The position numbers were made by a program, and so were the translations under genes. Shown here in pieces: positions 16,301-23,885 of a stretch of 64,000 nt of DNA. Source of the stretch: an uncultured Bacilli bacterium (GTDB lineage Bacteria; Bacillota_I; Bacilli_A; ML615J-28; CAG-313); assembly GCA_934098295.1 (NCBI GenBank), contig CAKONV010000005.1:1-64000 (forward strand), written 5' to 3'. Positions within the stretch are counted from its first letter, which is position 1. Every line of letters starts with the position of its first letter. The notes beneath the pieces are model-generated. The model had not been told where the DNA came from and searched no databases. It saw only the letters and a program-made list of their open reading frames with translations.

Positions 16301-16900
16301 AGCATCACGATCTAATAATCTGTCAAATACTTCATAATCCATTACTTCTACTTTTTGGATTTCATGTGATGTACGGAAACCATCAAAGAAATGCATAAAT
16401 GGAACACTTGTTTTAATAGCAGCTAAGTGAGCAATACCAGCTAAATCCATTACTTCTTGAACTGAAGAAGATGCAAGCATAGCAAATCCAGTTTGACGGC
16501 AAGCCATAACGTCTTGGTGATCACCAAAAATTGATAAACTTTGTGCAGCTAAAGCACGAGCAGAAACATGAATAACACCAGGTAGTAATTCACCTGCAAT
16601 CTTATACATGTTAGGTATTTTTAATAATAGACCTTGTGAAGCAGTAAAAGTTGTTGTTAATGCACCAGCTTGAAGTGAACCATGTACACTACCAGCAGCA
16701 CCAGCTTCTGATTGCATTTCAACTACTTTAACAGGCATACCTAAAAGATTCTTTTTACCTTTAGATGCCCATTCTTCCAAATACTCAGCCATTGGTGAAG
16801 ACGGAGTAATTGGATAAATGCCAGCTACCTCAGTGAATGCATACGCACACCAAGCAGCAGCTTGATTTCCATCCATTGATTGGAAAATTTTATTAGACAT
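13343..16900 (-). CDS. nifJ: Pyruvate:ferredoxin (flavodoxin) oxidoreductase
   Basis: Oxidises pyruvate to acetyl-CoA and CO2, reducing ferredoxin or flavodoxin; oxygen-sensitive, central to anaerobic energy metabolism. The 1185-residue single-chain form is complete: pyruvate-binding N-terminal domain (YPITPSSPMAEY), the CoA/gamma domain near 420-600, two 4Fe-4S motifs (CIQCNQCAFACP about 693 and CTGCEVCVNTCPG about 745), and the TPP domain with GGCGETPY (about 823), GDGWAYDIGYGG (about 978) and YSNTGGQSS (about 1007). It is monocistronic with its own extended -10 element and terminator, and codon usage is highly regular, suggesting strong expression. Confidence 0.98.
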   Translation of the reverse strand: MSNKIFQSMDGNQAAAWCAYAFTEVAGIYPITPSSPMAEYLEEWASKGKKNLLGMPVKVVEMQSEAGAAGSVHGSLQAGALTTTFTASQGLLLKIPNMYKIAGELLPGVIHVSARALAAQSLSIFGDHQDVMACRQTGFAMLASSSVQEVMDLAGIAHLAAIKTSVPFMHFFDGFRTSHEIQKVEVMDYEVFDRLLDRDALEAFRKRALTFEHPVTRGTAQNDDVYFQTREASNKFYNEVPAVVAHYMEEISKVTGRSYAPFVYYGAKDATDVVIAMGSVCDTLHQVCDYLNAKGKKVGCVNVHLYRPFAPEYLFKVLPETVKRIAVLDRTKEPGSLGEPLYLDVCAAFNGRKAPYIIGGRFGLSSKDTTPSQMIAVYNHLAKKGHTNFTVGIDDDVTHLSIPVGKEVKLLDGATELVFFGLGSDGTVGANKNTIKIIGDNTDQYAQAYFAYDSKKSGGVTRSHLRFGPKPINAPYLVSMADFISCSLEAYVEKYDMLSCLKDGGTFLLNTVHDKKTIEEHLPNSFKKQLAEKHAKFYIIDAVDLARKIGLGGRTNTILQSAFFKLNEQIMPYETAKDLMKKYALKAYSKKGQAVVDLNYKAIDEGAAGLQEIKVKAAWKKLVPEQKVVDPERPEFVKNICDPVNAIKGYDLPVSAFNGYEDGTLPAGTAAWEKRGTANFVPEWNSENCIQCNQCAFACPHAVVRPFLATEEEMAKAPSETKVLPAIGKGLEGLKYSIQISTLDCTGCEVCVNTCPGKKDKDGNVNKALKMVPIEKALDDKQAEVSKYFFNEVTYKDNLVDKMANAKNSQFAQPLFEFSGACGGCGETPYVKLVTQLFGDHMVVANATGCSSIYGGSFPASPYTKDSKGHGPAWANSLFEDNAEFGFGMLAADTALRDQIATLMEECVSKEDADPEVKELMNKWLENREDYQVTREVADKLVPLLEKSECENAKRILSIKDHLVKRSQWVFGGDGWAYDIGYGGLDHVIANQEDINILVLDTEVYSNTGGQSSKSSPTASIAKFTASGKRGVKKDLAAIAISYGHVYVAYVSHGASQAQLLKAMREAESYHGPSIVIAYSPCINHGVKKGMGKSQEEAKLAVECGYWTLLRFDPRLAEQGKNPLQIDSKEPNWDKYDEYLMGETRYAQLKSVNPEKAEKLLATNKAEAQRRYRMYQRYLAMDYTK

Positions 16901-16936
16901 AATAAATAATTCCTCCTATTTATTTCATACCATTTT

Positions 16937-16945
16937 ATTATACCA
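16937..16945 (-). promoter_or_regulatory. Extended -10 element of the PFOR gene
   Basis: The minus strand reads TGGTATAAT about 40 bases before the start. A weak TTTTCA lies 17 bases further upstream. AGGAGG precedes the ATG at 16900. Confidence 0.5.
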
Positions 16946-16996
16946 TATTTTGTCTTTTTTGAAAAGTGATAAAACTTGTAAACCAAAAAATATCTT

Positions 16997-18172
16997 CTAA
17001 TCTTCATCTATATCTAGATTTCTTTTACGTTTTTTACCCCATTTGAAGAATCGGCCAATAACAGAAATGACTGTTGATACCAAATAAATTAAACAAAAAA
17101 TGTAGACCATTAAACTTACACTACCATATCTAAACATATAAAGCAAGTTACTATATTCTATTGTGTGATATTTAAAAACATAAGAATTAGGTATTATTCT
17201 ACCCGCTAAGATTAAGAACAAACATAGTGCCAAGTTGAATAAAGATTTTATAAATGAATGAGGATATCTTCTACCTCTCATACCTTTGATTCCTTTGAAA
17301 ACCAATCCAACTAGACCAATTGTTAAAAGAAAATAAATAAGGCTAAGTCCTAAAAGAGGAAGTGGATTGTAAAAGTCAGCATCTAGTGTCATAGCCTTTA
17401 ATTTTTTAAAGAAATTTAAATCATTATAAGCTGATTTATTCCAAACATCTTTATCAATCAAATAAGCAACTTTTATCGAATTTGTTAAGGTTAATAAGGT
17501 TATTCCTTTAGATTTTACTTCTTTAAAAGCATCTCCAGCAAGTTCCGCATTTAATCCATAATAAGCATTTAGTAAATTATTTGAAACATCCATAATTCCC
17601 ATATTGTATACATATTCATCTAGACTTTCATAGCCAGCAGCTTTTACTATTGTTTCTAAACCTTTTCTCATTTCTTCATAAGTAGTATGTAAAGATTTTT
17701 CTGTTTCCGTCTTTTTAACCTCTAAGTAGCGTTCTTCACCAATTGAGCTAACAATTACATTAATTCTTTCTTCAATTGCCTCTTGGCTGGAATCTTCTGT
17801 TAAGACCTTTAATCCTAATTTTTCACTGTCTTTATCCAAAAGAGGACCAATATTGTTTTCATAAATATTATTTAAAATCTCATATTCTTTTAGAGAATAG
17901 TAAGTAGTTAAATCGTTATTATTAACAGCATATATTAGTTTATTGCCTTTTTCGAATGTTTGTTTATAAATTTCTTGTTCTTCTTTACTCAAGTTTTTTA
18001 AACTGCTGCTTTTTCGGTAAGCAGTATATCCAGGAAAGGCTTCTATTAAATAAATTTCCGTATTATTTTTGACGATTTTTGTTTCATCAAACTTATAAAT
18101 TGGAAAGAAAAATATGCTAACGATACCGACTATGCCAATGATAAGCATTAAAAAATATAGTATTTTTTTCAT
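16997..18172 (-). CDS. Membrane protein with a large extracytoplasmic domain, unknown
   Basis: A 391-residue protein with one N-terminal membrane segment (residues about 4-24), an extracytoplasmic region of some 230 residues rich in charged helices, then three hydrophobic segments (about 265-285, 305-325 and 350-375) and a basic C-terminal tail (FFKWGKKRKRNLDID). This layout resembles sensor or transporter-accessory proteins but I do not recognise a family. GGAG precedes the ATG. It stands alone between the PFOR gene and a T-rich spacer. Confidence 0.75.
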   Translation of the reverse strand: MKKILYFLMLIIGIVGIVSIFFFPIYKFDETKIVKNNTEIYLIEAFPGYTAYRKSSSLKNLSKEEQEIYKQTFEKGNKLIYAVNNNDLTTYYSLKEYEILNNIYENNIGPLLDKDSEKLGLKVLTEDSSQEAIEERINVIVSSIGEERYLEVKKTETEKSLHTTYEEMRKGLETIVKAAGYESLDEYVYNMGIMDVSNNLLNAYYGLNAELAGDAFKEVKSKGITLLTLTNSIKVAYLIDKDVWNKSAYNDLNFFKKLKAMTLDADFYNPLPLLGLSLIYFLLTIGLVGLVFKGIKGMRGRRYPHSFIKSLFNLALCLFLILAGRIIPNSYVFKYHTIEYSNLLYMFRYGSVSLMVYIFCLIYLVSTVISVIGRFFKWGKKRKRNLDIDED

Positions 18173-18400
18173 AGATACACTCCTTTTTTTTATTTTTTGT
18201 TTTAGTTAGTTTTATTATACATTAATTTTTTTCAGTATGCAACATTTTTTATTATTTTTTTTCATTTTTTTTATTTTTATGATTTTTGTTGTTTTAAAAA
18301 AGCTTAATTATATCTTTTTTATTTTTATTTTTTCACCTTTAAATTTATTTTTATATATTGTTTATATTTTTTTGCTTTTTAATTTTTTCCTATAAAATGT
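18173..18400. other. T-rich (plus strand) intergenic spacer
   Basis: About 230 bases made mainly of T runs on the plus strand, A runs on the minus. It holds a TATAAT (complement of 18214-18219) that may serve the membrane-protein gene at 16997-18172. I see no coding frame or RNA gene in the rest. Confidence 0.4.
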
Positions 18401-18432
18401 AAATAAGGAAGCATTTAAATGCTTCCTTATTT
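18401..18432 (-). terminator. Perfect 32-base palindrome at the end of rsmI
   Basis: Arms AAATAAGGAAGCATTT and AAATGCTTCCTTATTT are exact inverted copies with no intervening base; the loop forms from the central AT bases. It includes the rsmI stop codon and is the probable end of the tmk-holB-ricT-trmN6-rsmI transcript, though the following U tract is poor. Confidence 0.6.
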
Positions 18433-19287
18433 GTTCTTACCTTTAATTTCTTGATAGATAGTAGAAGATGATAATTTTAAATCTTTAGCAACTTTTTTTA
18501 TTGCAGTTTTAGGATCAATGTTGTTATTTATATAATAGTTATAATGCTCTTTAACAGAAAGATTATTTAATTCTTTTACAATCTCGTCTTCTTTTTTTCC
18601 TTCCACAACAACCACCATTTCTCCTTTAATTTCATCAACGACTTCTAATATTTCTTTAATATTTCCTCTTAAATATTCTTCATATTTTTTAGTTAATTCT
18701 CTTACTAAACAGATATTCCTATTGCCAAATATATCTAGCATATCTTCTAAAAGTTCTTTGATTCTATGAGGAGCTTCATAAATAATTATAGTTTCTTCTT
18801 TTTCTTTTAGTTCTTCTAATTCTTTTCTTCTAAAGTTTTGTTTACTAGAAAGAAAACCGTGAAAATAGAAATTTTTAGATGGAAGGCCACTGCCAACAAG
18901 TGATGTAATACTTGCGGATACTCCTGGAATAACAACTACATCGATGTTGTTTTTGATAGCTGCTCTAGCCGCTAGAAATCCTGGATCGCTGATTCCTGGC
19001 ATTCCTGCATCGCTTACTACGGCTACATCATTCCCCTCTTTTATTAATTTGATTAATCCATCTGTTAAATCGTTTTCTGTAACTACATTGTAGCTATGCA
19101 TTTTGGTATGTATATCAAAATGTGAAAGAAGTAGTCCAGTGATTCTTGTATCTTCACAATATATATAATCAACTTTTTTTAATACTTCTATTGCTCTATA
19201 AGTCATATCTAAGTAATTACCTATAGGGGTTGCTACTAAATATAATTTTTTATTATCATTTAAAAAACTTTTTTGTCTATTTAACAT
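18427..19287 (-). CDS. rsmI: 16S rRNA (cytidine-1402 2'-O) methyltransferase RsmI
   Basis: An SAM-dependent enzyme that modifies C1402 in the 16S decoding centre. The 286-residue protein has LYLVATPIGNYLDM, EDTRITG, VSDAGMPGISDPG and GVSASITSLVGSG, the tetrapyrrole-methylase fold motifs of RsmI, with the usual C-terminal helical domain. It is the last gene of a block with trmN6, ricT, holB and tmk, matching yabC-yabB-yaaT-holB-tmk in Bacillus. Confidence 0.95.
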   Translation of the reverse strand: MLNRQKSFLNDNKKLYLVATPIGNYLDMTYRAIEVLKKVDYIYCEDTRITGLLLSHFDIHTKMHSYNVVTENDLTDGLIKLIKEGNDVAVVSDAGMPGISDPGFLAARAAIKNNIDVVVIPGVSASITSLVGSGLPSKNFYFHGFLSSKQNFRRKELEELKEKEETIIIYEAPHRIKELLEDMLDIFGNRNICLVRELTKKYEEYLRGNIKEILEVVDEIKGEMVVVVEGKKEDEIVKELNNLSVKEHYNYYINNNIDPKTAIKKVAKDLKLSSSTIYQEIKGKNK

Positions 19288-19290
19288 ATA

Positions 19291-20046
19291 TTATTCCTTT
19301 GATTTATAATTAAATATCTTTAAAATATCTTCTGTATATTTACCATTTTTATCATAAACATATAAAGGAGGCAATACTTTAAGTCCTCCTTTTTTTCTGC
19401 TTTTCTTTCCTTCAACAAAAACTGCTAAAGAAGATGTAGATGAAATCTTAGGGTATACAAATAACAATCTCTTGGGTTCAATTCCATTTTTTCTAAAAGA
19501 TTCAAAGATATCTAATAATCTTTCTGTTCTATGCACTATCGCAAAGGTTCCACCATCTTTTAAAAGAATATTGGCTTCCTTTATTACTTCATCGAGAGTT
19601 ACTTTTACTTCGTGTCTTGCAATTGTTAAATAGTCAGTAATGTTTGTTATACTTTCTTTATTATAAACAAAATATGGTGGATTAGAGGTTACAACACCAT
19701 ATTGAGCTACACCTAAAAAATTATGGGCTTCTTTCATATCTGAATTGTAGATTTTAATCTGTGAAGAAAGTTTATTTAATTCAATACTCTTTACAGCTAA
19801 ATCACAAGCTTCTTTTTGAATTTCTATTCCATCAATTAGGGCTTTTGTTCTTAAAGAAAAGAAAATAGGAATATATCCATTACCACATCCTAAATCAACA
19901 ATTCTTTTAACTGATGGATTAATAGTTGTGTAGTATGCTAAAATAGTCGAATCTAATGAGAAATTAAACATGTCTGGACGTTGTATTATTTTTAAGCCTT
20001 CATATCCTAATAAATCATTTATTACTTCTTCACTATTTGTTTTCAT
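19291..20046 (-). CDS. trmN6: tRNA1(Val) A37 N6-methyltransferase-like (YabB/TrmN6)
   Basis: A 251-residue SAM-dependent methyltransferase. Motif I is VDLGCGNGYIPIF (about residue 54) and motif IV is SNPPYF (about 121), the pattern of N6-adenine RNA methyltransferases. In Bacillus the same gene (yabB) lies between yabA/ricT and rsmI. It overlaps ricT by 14 bases and is followed by rsmI after three bases. The target tRNA is inferred from family only. Confidence 0.9.
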   Translation of the reverse strand: MKTNSEEVINDLLGYEGLKIIQRPDMFNFSLDSTILAYYTTINPSVKRIVDLGCGNGYIPIFFSLRTKALIDGIEIQKEACDLAVKSIELNKLSSQIKIYNSDMKEAHNFLGVAQYGVVTSNPPYFVYNKESITNITDYLTIARHEVKVTLDEVIKEANILLKDGGTFAIVHRTERLLDIFESFRKNGIEPKRLLFVYPKISSTSSLAVFVEGKKSRKKGGLKVLPPLYVYDKNGKYTEDILKIFNYKSKE

Positions 20047-21049
20047 TTGTTACCTTTTTGATTGGCTTCTTTCCTTTATGATAAGGTTTAAAACTTTTTT
20101 TGTTATTATCCCTATTAGTTTTTGATTCTTCATTTACTTCCACTTTTACTTTTTGAGGCTCTTCTATTACTTCTACTGTTTCATCATTTTTAATTTCTTC
20201 ACTTGTTACTACACTTAAAACGGGTTCTACAGAAGGATCCTTCTTTACAATAAGTTCAACATCACTAGCACTATATTTTACTGGCATGCCATCCGGTTTT
20301 TCAAGTACATTAACATTCTTTTTCATGTAATCAACTGATACAACTTTGCAGCAAGGACAATTAGGTGTTTTTACAAGTTCACCTACTCCTGGAACTTCCT
20401 TTTTAAGAGCTAAATACATTTCATGTTCATAGCCAATACAGCACATTAATTTACCACAAACTCCGCTAATTTTGCTTGTGTTAAGACTCATTCCTTGATC
20501 TTTTGCCATCTTCATTGTTACAAAATCAAAATTGTTAAGACATGAAGAACAACAAATCACTCTACCACAGTTGCCAATTCCGCCCACTATTCTTGCAGCT
20601 TCTCTTGGTCCTATTTGTCGCAATTCAACACGAGCATGAAAATTAGGTGTAAGTATTTTTAATAGTTCTCTAAAATCAACACGATCATCGGCTGTATAAT
20701 AGAAAATAATTTTTGATGAATCAATTGTATACTCACAGTATAATGGTTTCATCGGAAGTGATAATTTATTTACACATTCTTTAAATATTTCAAAACTTTT
20801 TGGTGCAAGTTCTTGATTCTTTTTATCTACTGAAACATCATGCTGATTAGCTTTTCTAATAACTGGTTTTAACTCATATAAAACATCTTCATCCTCAACC
20901 ATACGATTAGCTATGATTACTTTTCCAAGTTCAAGCCCTCGAACAGTTTCCACTATGGCATATTCACCAACTTCAAATTTATTGGTTAAAGGGGAAAAAT
21001 AATACACCCTACTTGTGTTCTTAAACTGAACACCGATAATTTCAATCAT
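20033..21049 (-). CDS. ricT: RicT/YaaT, PSP1-domain Fe-S protein
   Basis: In Bacillus RicT (YaaT) acts with RicA and RicF in a complex that binds 4Fe-4S clusters and modulates RNase Y-dependent RNA processing. The 338-residue protein has the PSP1 domain with its cysteine cluster at about 156-203 (GNCGRVICCSSC and GVCGKLMCCIGYE) and CPCC further on. A lysine-rich tail (KPYHKGKKPIKKV) extends the C-terminus and may bind RNA. It lies between holB and trmN6; the Bacillus yabA gene normally nearby is missing. Confidence 0.93.
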   Translation of the reverse strand: MIEIIGVQFKNTSRVYYFSPLTNKFEVGEYAIVETVRGLELGKVIIANRMVEDEDVLYELKPVIRKANQHDVSVDKKNQELAPKSFEIFKECVNKLSLPMKPLYCEYTIDSSKIIFYYTADDRVDFRELLKILTPNFHARVELRQIGPREAARIVGGIGNCGRVICCSSCLNNFDFVTMKMAKDQGMSLNTSKISGVCGKLMCCIGYEHEMYLALKKEVPGVGELVKTPNCPCCKVVSVDYMKKNVNVLEKPDGMPVKYSASDVELIVKKDPSVEPVLSVVTSEEIKNDETVEVIEEPQKVKVEVNEESKTNRDNNKKSFKPYHKGKKPIKKVTNENK

Positions 21050-21063
21050 TGTTTATACTCCTT

Positions 21064-22029
21064 CTATAGTTCAACAAATAAACTTGTATAAAACAAATCT
21101 AAGTTTACACTATAATTTAATCTTTCTTCATACATATTTAAAATGTTTAAATCTTCTAAAATTCTTTGTTTATTTAACTGTTCCATTTTTACTCCATCAA
21201 GAATACTTTTAAAGTAATTAGATTCTTCGCCACTAGCCTTTTTAAGTAATTCTTGATAAATAAGTATTAAAACATCCATAAATATCAAATGCCACATTTT
21301 ATCAGTTTCTTTATCTAATATATTTTTATTTATATAATATTCAACATATTGATCCTTTTTCTTATATGGTGCTAAAACAATTTTCTTAGCTAAATTTATA
21401 ATCATCACTAGTTTACCTTCTTCAATAAACTTTTTAGCTTCGGAAAAATCGGCTGTAATATGGCTGATAACATAAGCCATATCATCATTAACACCTATAG
21501 ATTTCAACTGTTCAATTATATAGTTTCTAGAAACAGGCTTAAAATGAATATATTGAGTTCTAGAAACAATCGTATCTAATAGTCTTTTATGGTTTGATGT
21601 TAGAAGAATTGCGTAATGATTAGGGTTTGGTTCTTCTAAAAATTTTAAAAGTGAATTGGCAGCGGAAGGATTCATTTTTTCTGCTTCTTTAATTATATAT
21701 ATTTGCGGTCCTTCTTCAATACTTGTCATAGAGAAATCATGCATCAAATTCTCAATTTGTTCTTTTCGAATACTATCATTTATTGGTTCTATAACAACAA
21801 CATTCATATGTGAATTATATTGAATTCTCTCACAAGTGTTACATTTCAAACAAGGACTATTTTCGTTCTTACATAAAAGCATCATTGCAAAATATTGAGC
21901 AGCTTCATAAGTGCCAGTTCCTGAATCCCCTTCTAATAAATAAGCATGAACCAATCTATTGCTCTTTTTACCATTTTGAAATAGTCTTATAACTTCAGGT
22001 TGATTTTTAATCAATTCTTCATATGTCAT
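21064..22029 (-). CDS. holB: DNA polymerase III delta' subunit
   Basis: Part of the clamp-loader that places the sliding clamp on DNA. The 321-residue protein has a degenerate P-loop (LEGDSGTGTYEA), the zinc-binding group CLKCNTCERIQ (about 63-75) and the sensor segment KFLEEPNPNHYAILLTS. Loss of a functional Walker A is normal for delta'. It lies two bases after tmk's stop, in the conserved tmk-holB-ricT order. Confidence 0.93.
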   Translation of the reverse strand: MTYEELIKNQPEVIRLFQNGKKSNRLVHAYLLEGDSGTGTYEAAQYFAMMLLCKNENSPCLKCNTCERIQYNSHMNVVVIEPINDSIRKEQIENLMHDFSMTSIEEGPQIYIIKEAEKMNPSAANSLLKFLEEPNPNHYAILLTSNHKRLLDTIVSRTQYIHFKPVSRNYIIEQLKSIGVNDDMAYVISHITADFSEAKKFIEEGKLVMIINLAKKIVLAPYKKKDQYVEYYINKNILDKETDKMWHLIFMDVLILIYQELLKKASGEESNYFKSILDGVKMEQLNKQRILEDLNILNMYEERLNYSVNLDLFYTSLFVEL

Positions 22030-22030
22030 A

Positions 22031-22660
22031 TTAATGCTCCTTAATAAATTTTAACACAATGTTTTCTACTTCCTCTAACACTTCACTTTGACTCTTTTCG
22101 CCATTAACTATTACAATACGATCCTTAAATCTTTTAGCAACTTCTAAATATCCTTGATATACTTTGTTATGAAATTCTAATTCTTCTAATTCTAACCTAT
22201 CTAAATTTCTTGCATCTTTTTTTATACGAGATAAGCCAATTTGAGGATGTACGCAAACGAGGATTGTTAAATCAGGCAATAAACCTTCTGTAGCATATTG
22301 GTTTAAATCATAAACCTTATCAATGCCAAGTCCTCTAGCGAATCCTTGATAAGCTAGAGAAGAATCAATAAATCTATCACATAGAATGATTTTGCCCTCG
22401 GCTAGAGCCGGTCTAATAGTCTTAACTACATGTTCTCTTCTACTAGCAGCATAAAGATATGCTTCTGTTAAATCATCCATTCCGTAATTATTTTTATCTA
22501 AAATAACCTCTCTAATTCTTTCAGAAATTTCACTTCCTCCAGGTTCTCTTGTATATATTACATTTAGCCCTAAATTAGTTAATTTCTCTTTAACTTTAGT
22601 AAGGGCACTAGATTTACCACTACCATCATTTCCTTCAAATGAAATAAATAATCCTTTCAT
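22031..22660 (-). CDS. tmk: Thymidylate kinase
   Basis: Phosphorylates dTMP to dTDP. The 209-residue protein has the P-loop FEGNDGSGKSS, the DR motif in LCDRFIDSSLAYQG and the lid region (RLELEELEFH). The ATG at 22660 is chosen because the GAGGTG Shine-Dalgarno overlaps the alternative GTG at 22672. First gene of the tmk-holB-ricT-trmN6-rsmI operon; extended -10 at 22685-22693. Confidence 0.96.
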   Translation of the reverse strand: MKGLFISFEGNDGSGKSSALTKVKEKLTNLGLNVIYTREPGGSEISERIREVILDKNNYGMDDLTEAYLYAASRREHVVKTIRPALAEGKIILCDRFIDSSLAYQGFARGLGIDKVYDLNQYATEGLLPDLTILVCVHPQIGLSRIKKDARNLDRLELEELEFHNKVYQGYLEVAKRFKDRIVIVNGEKSQSEVLEEVENIVLKFIKEH

Positions 22661-22684
22661 AACTTTTCTCACCTCTTAATATTA

Positions 22685-22693
22685 ATTATACCA
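22685..22693 (-). promoter_or_regulatory. Extended -10 element of the tmk operon
   Basis: The minus strand reads TGGTATAAT some 25 bases before the tmk ATG, with only a weak -35. It lies in the divergent interval with the plus-strand small gene at 22786. Confidence 0.5.
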
Positions 22694-22785
22694 AAAAAAC
22701 TACTTTTTATAAAGTGATATGTTATAAAACATTTTTTTCTAAATAATACAATCAATTTTACATATAATACTTTTGAGGTGATAAA

Positions 22786-22959
22786 ATGAAAGATAGTTCT
22801 TATAATAAACTTAATGATAAAAGAAGAAGAATTAAAAATAGTAATATTAAAAAACCGAAAGGATTAAACTTTATAAATTCAAGTTCTTTTCAAGATTATG
22901 AGAGAAGAAAAAACATTATCAATGAACTAAGTATTGAATTTCCAACTATTAAAAAATAA
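22786..22959 (+). CDS. Small basic protein of unknown function, 57 residues
   Basis: The only plausible plus-strand gene in the window. ATG at 22786 follows an excellent GAGGTG Shine-Dalgarno six bases upstream, and TATAAT lies at 22763-22768. The product is lysine- and arginine-rich (KRRRIKNSNIKKPKG), then has a short amphipathic part (FQDYERRKNIINELSIEF). No membrane segment, no cysteine. It may bind nucleic acid, but I do not recognise a family. It is divergent from tmk and lies just before the IS200-like element, with a 22-base gap to its left hairpin. Confidence 0.65.
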   Translation: MKDSSYNKLNDKRRRIKNSNIKKPKGLNFINSSSFQDYERRKNIINELSIEFPTIKK

Positions 22960-23054
22960 CTTGCATAAAATACTTAATCATAACCACCCGTAAAACGGGT
23001 GGTTTACTATGAGGATATAACCCTCTTTTTCTTTACTGAGTCTCAAAGCTCTGC

Positions 23055-23619
23055 GAAATCCGCCAATTGTACTTGTTCTCATTCTACCGCTCAAGCGGTT
23101 TATCCTTTTTTCTTTCTTTTTGGTTCGTGTGAAAACGGATCTACATATTCTTTCGTTGTTTGGTTGTCAAGTGTAATATCTCTATCTAGCTGATGTTTGA
23201 TGTACTCTTCGATGGCTTGTTTGTTTCTACCCACGGTATCAACATAAAATCCCTCACACCAAAATCTTCGATTTTTCTATCGATATTTCAAATTTACAAA
23301 TTTATCAAAAATCATTAAACTGCTTTTACCTTTCAAATATCCCATGAATGATGAAACTGATATTTTCGGTGAAATCGATATTAACATATGTATATGATTC
23401 AGGCATGCCTTTACTTCTATTATTTCAACTCCTTTGTATATATTAGTTGTCTTAAAATTTTTTCTATCTCTAATCTTAACTTTCCATATATTACTTTTCT
23501 TTTATATTTTGATGCAAATACTACATGGTACTTACAATTCCACTTTGTGTGTGATAAACTATTAGTGTCCATATTTGGACCACCTCCTATATAATAAATT
23601 TAAAATCTTGGCGGATTTC
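23055..23619. repeat. 12-base inverted repeat flanking the transposase gene
   Basis: GAAATCCGCCAA at 23055-23066 and TTGGCGGATTTC at 23608-23619 are exact inverted copies about 540 bases apart, just outside the two ends of the tnpA frame. A small hairpin, ACCGC/GCGGT, also lies at about 23085-23099 right after the tnpA stop. Confidence 0.6.
23100..23572 (-). pseudogene. IS200/IS605 TnpA Y1 transposase, inactivated
   Basis: Single-strand transposase of the HUH/Y1 type. From an ATG at 23572 the frame reads KWNCKYHVVFASKYKRKV, typical of TnpA. A frameshift near 23440-23455 ends it early; the next frame continues VEIIEVKACLNHIHMLI (the HUH histidines), then SSFMGYLKGKSS, an in-frame TAG within KYR*KNRRFWCEGFYVDT, and finally IEEYIKHQ containing the catalytic Tyr, then a basic tail ending at TAA (23100-23102). 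Two independent lesions make it inactive unless supplied in trans. Confidence 0.9.
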
Positions 23620-23704
23620 AAATTTATTATGTCATGGAGGCTTTTTATTTTGTTGTAAAGCTATAAGCTTTTTGAAACCACACGCATAGCAGGTGGTTTT
23701 CTAG

Positions 23705-23739
23705 CCTCAAAAGATAATTCATCGAAGTATCTTTTGAGG
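23705..23739. repeat. 12-base-pair hairpin at the right border of the IS element
   Basis: CCTCAAAAGATA and TATCTTTTGAGG are exact inverted arms around 11 bases. No T run follows on either strand, so it is unlikely to be a simple terminator; it may belong to the element's right end or to its target. Confidence 0.4.
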
Positions 23740-23742
23740 CTT

Positions 23743-23777
23743 AAAAAAAATTCCTAAGAAGTATTATTCTTAGGAAT
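23743..23777 (-). terminator. Rho-independent terminator after truA
   Basis: TTCCTAAGAA (23751-23760) and TTCTTAGGAA (23767-23776) form a perfect 10-bp stem with a six-base loop. On the minus strand it is followed by eight T (complement of 23743-23750). It ends the ecfA1-ecfA2-ecfT-truA transcript. Confidence 0.85.
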
Positions 23778-23885
23778 GATTTTCATATATTTATTTTTCT
23801 AACAAATCGCCCTATCTTTTACACTAGCATTTTATCAAGTTTAGAGATAATTTGTCAAGAGAATAGATAAGATTTGAGTTTTTAT

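Larger units (their letters stand above)
22982..23705 (-). mobile_element. Degenerate IS200/IS605-family element (tnpA only)
   Basis: The left end has a perfect 10-bp hairpin with an AAA loop (AACCACCCGT at 22982-22991, ACGGGTGGTT at 22995-23004). The right end has a hairpin AAACCAC (23675-23681) and GTGGTTT (23693-23699) with an 11-base loop. Between them lies a broken Y1 transposase gene read from the minus strand. No terminal inverted repeats of the IS3/IS256 kind are present, as expected for IS200/IS605. A second hairpin AAAGCT/AGCTTT lies at 23657-23671. The outer borders are estimates. Confidence 0.8.

Noticed and set aside
13480..16398. Several long frames on both strands inside the PFOR gene
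   Set aside because: They are out-of-frame shadows created by regular codon use in a highly expressed gene; products are Leu- or Met-rich and match no family.
22999..23594. Two plus-strand frames of 64 and 68 codons
   Set aside because: They are antisense to or border the broken IS200 transposase and lack ribosome sites.
23705..23739. Terminator for the truA transcript
   Set aside because: The stem is perfect but no T run follows on the minus strand; the hairpin at 23743-23777 with eight T is the better terminator.
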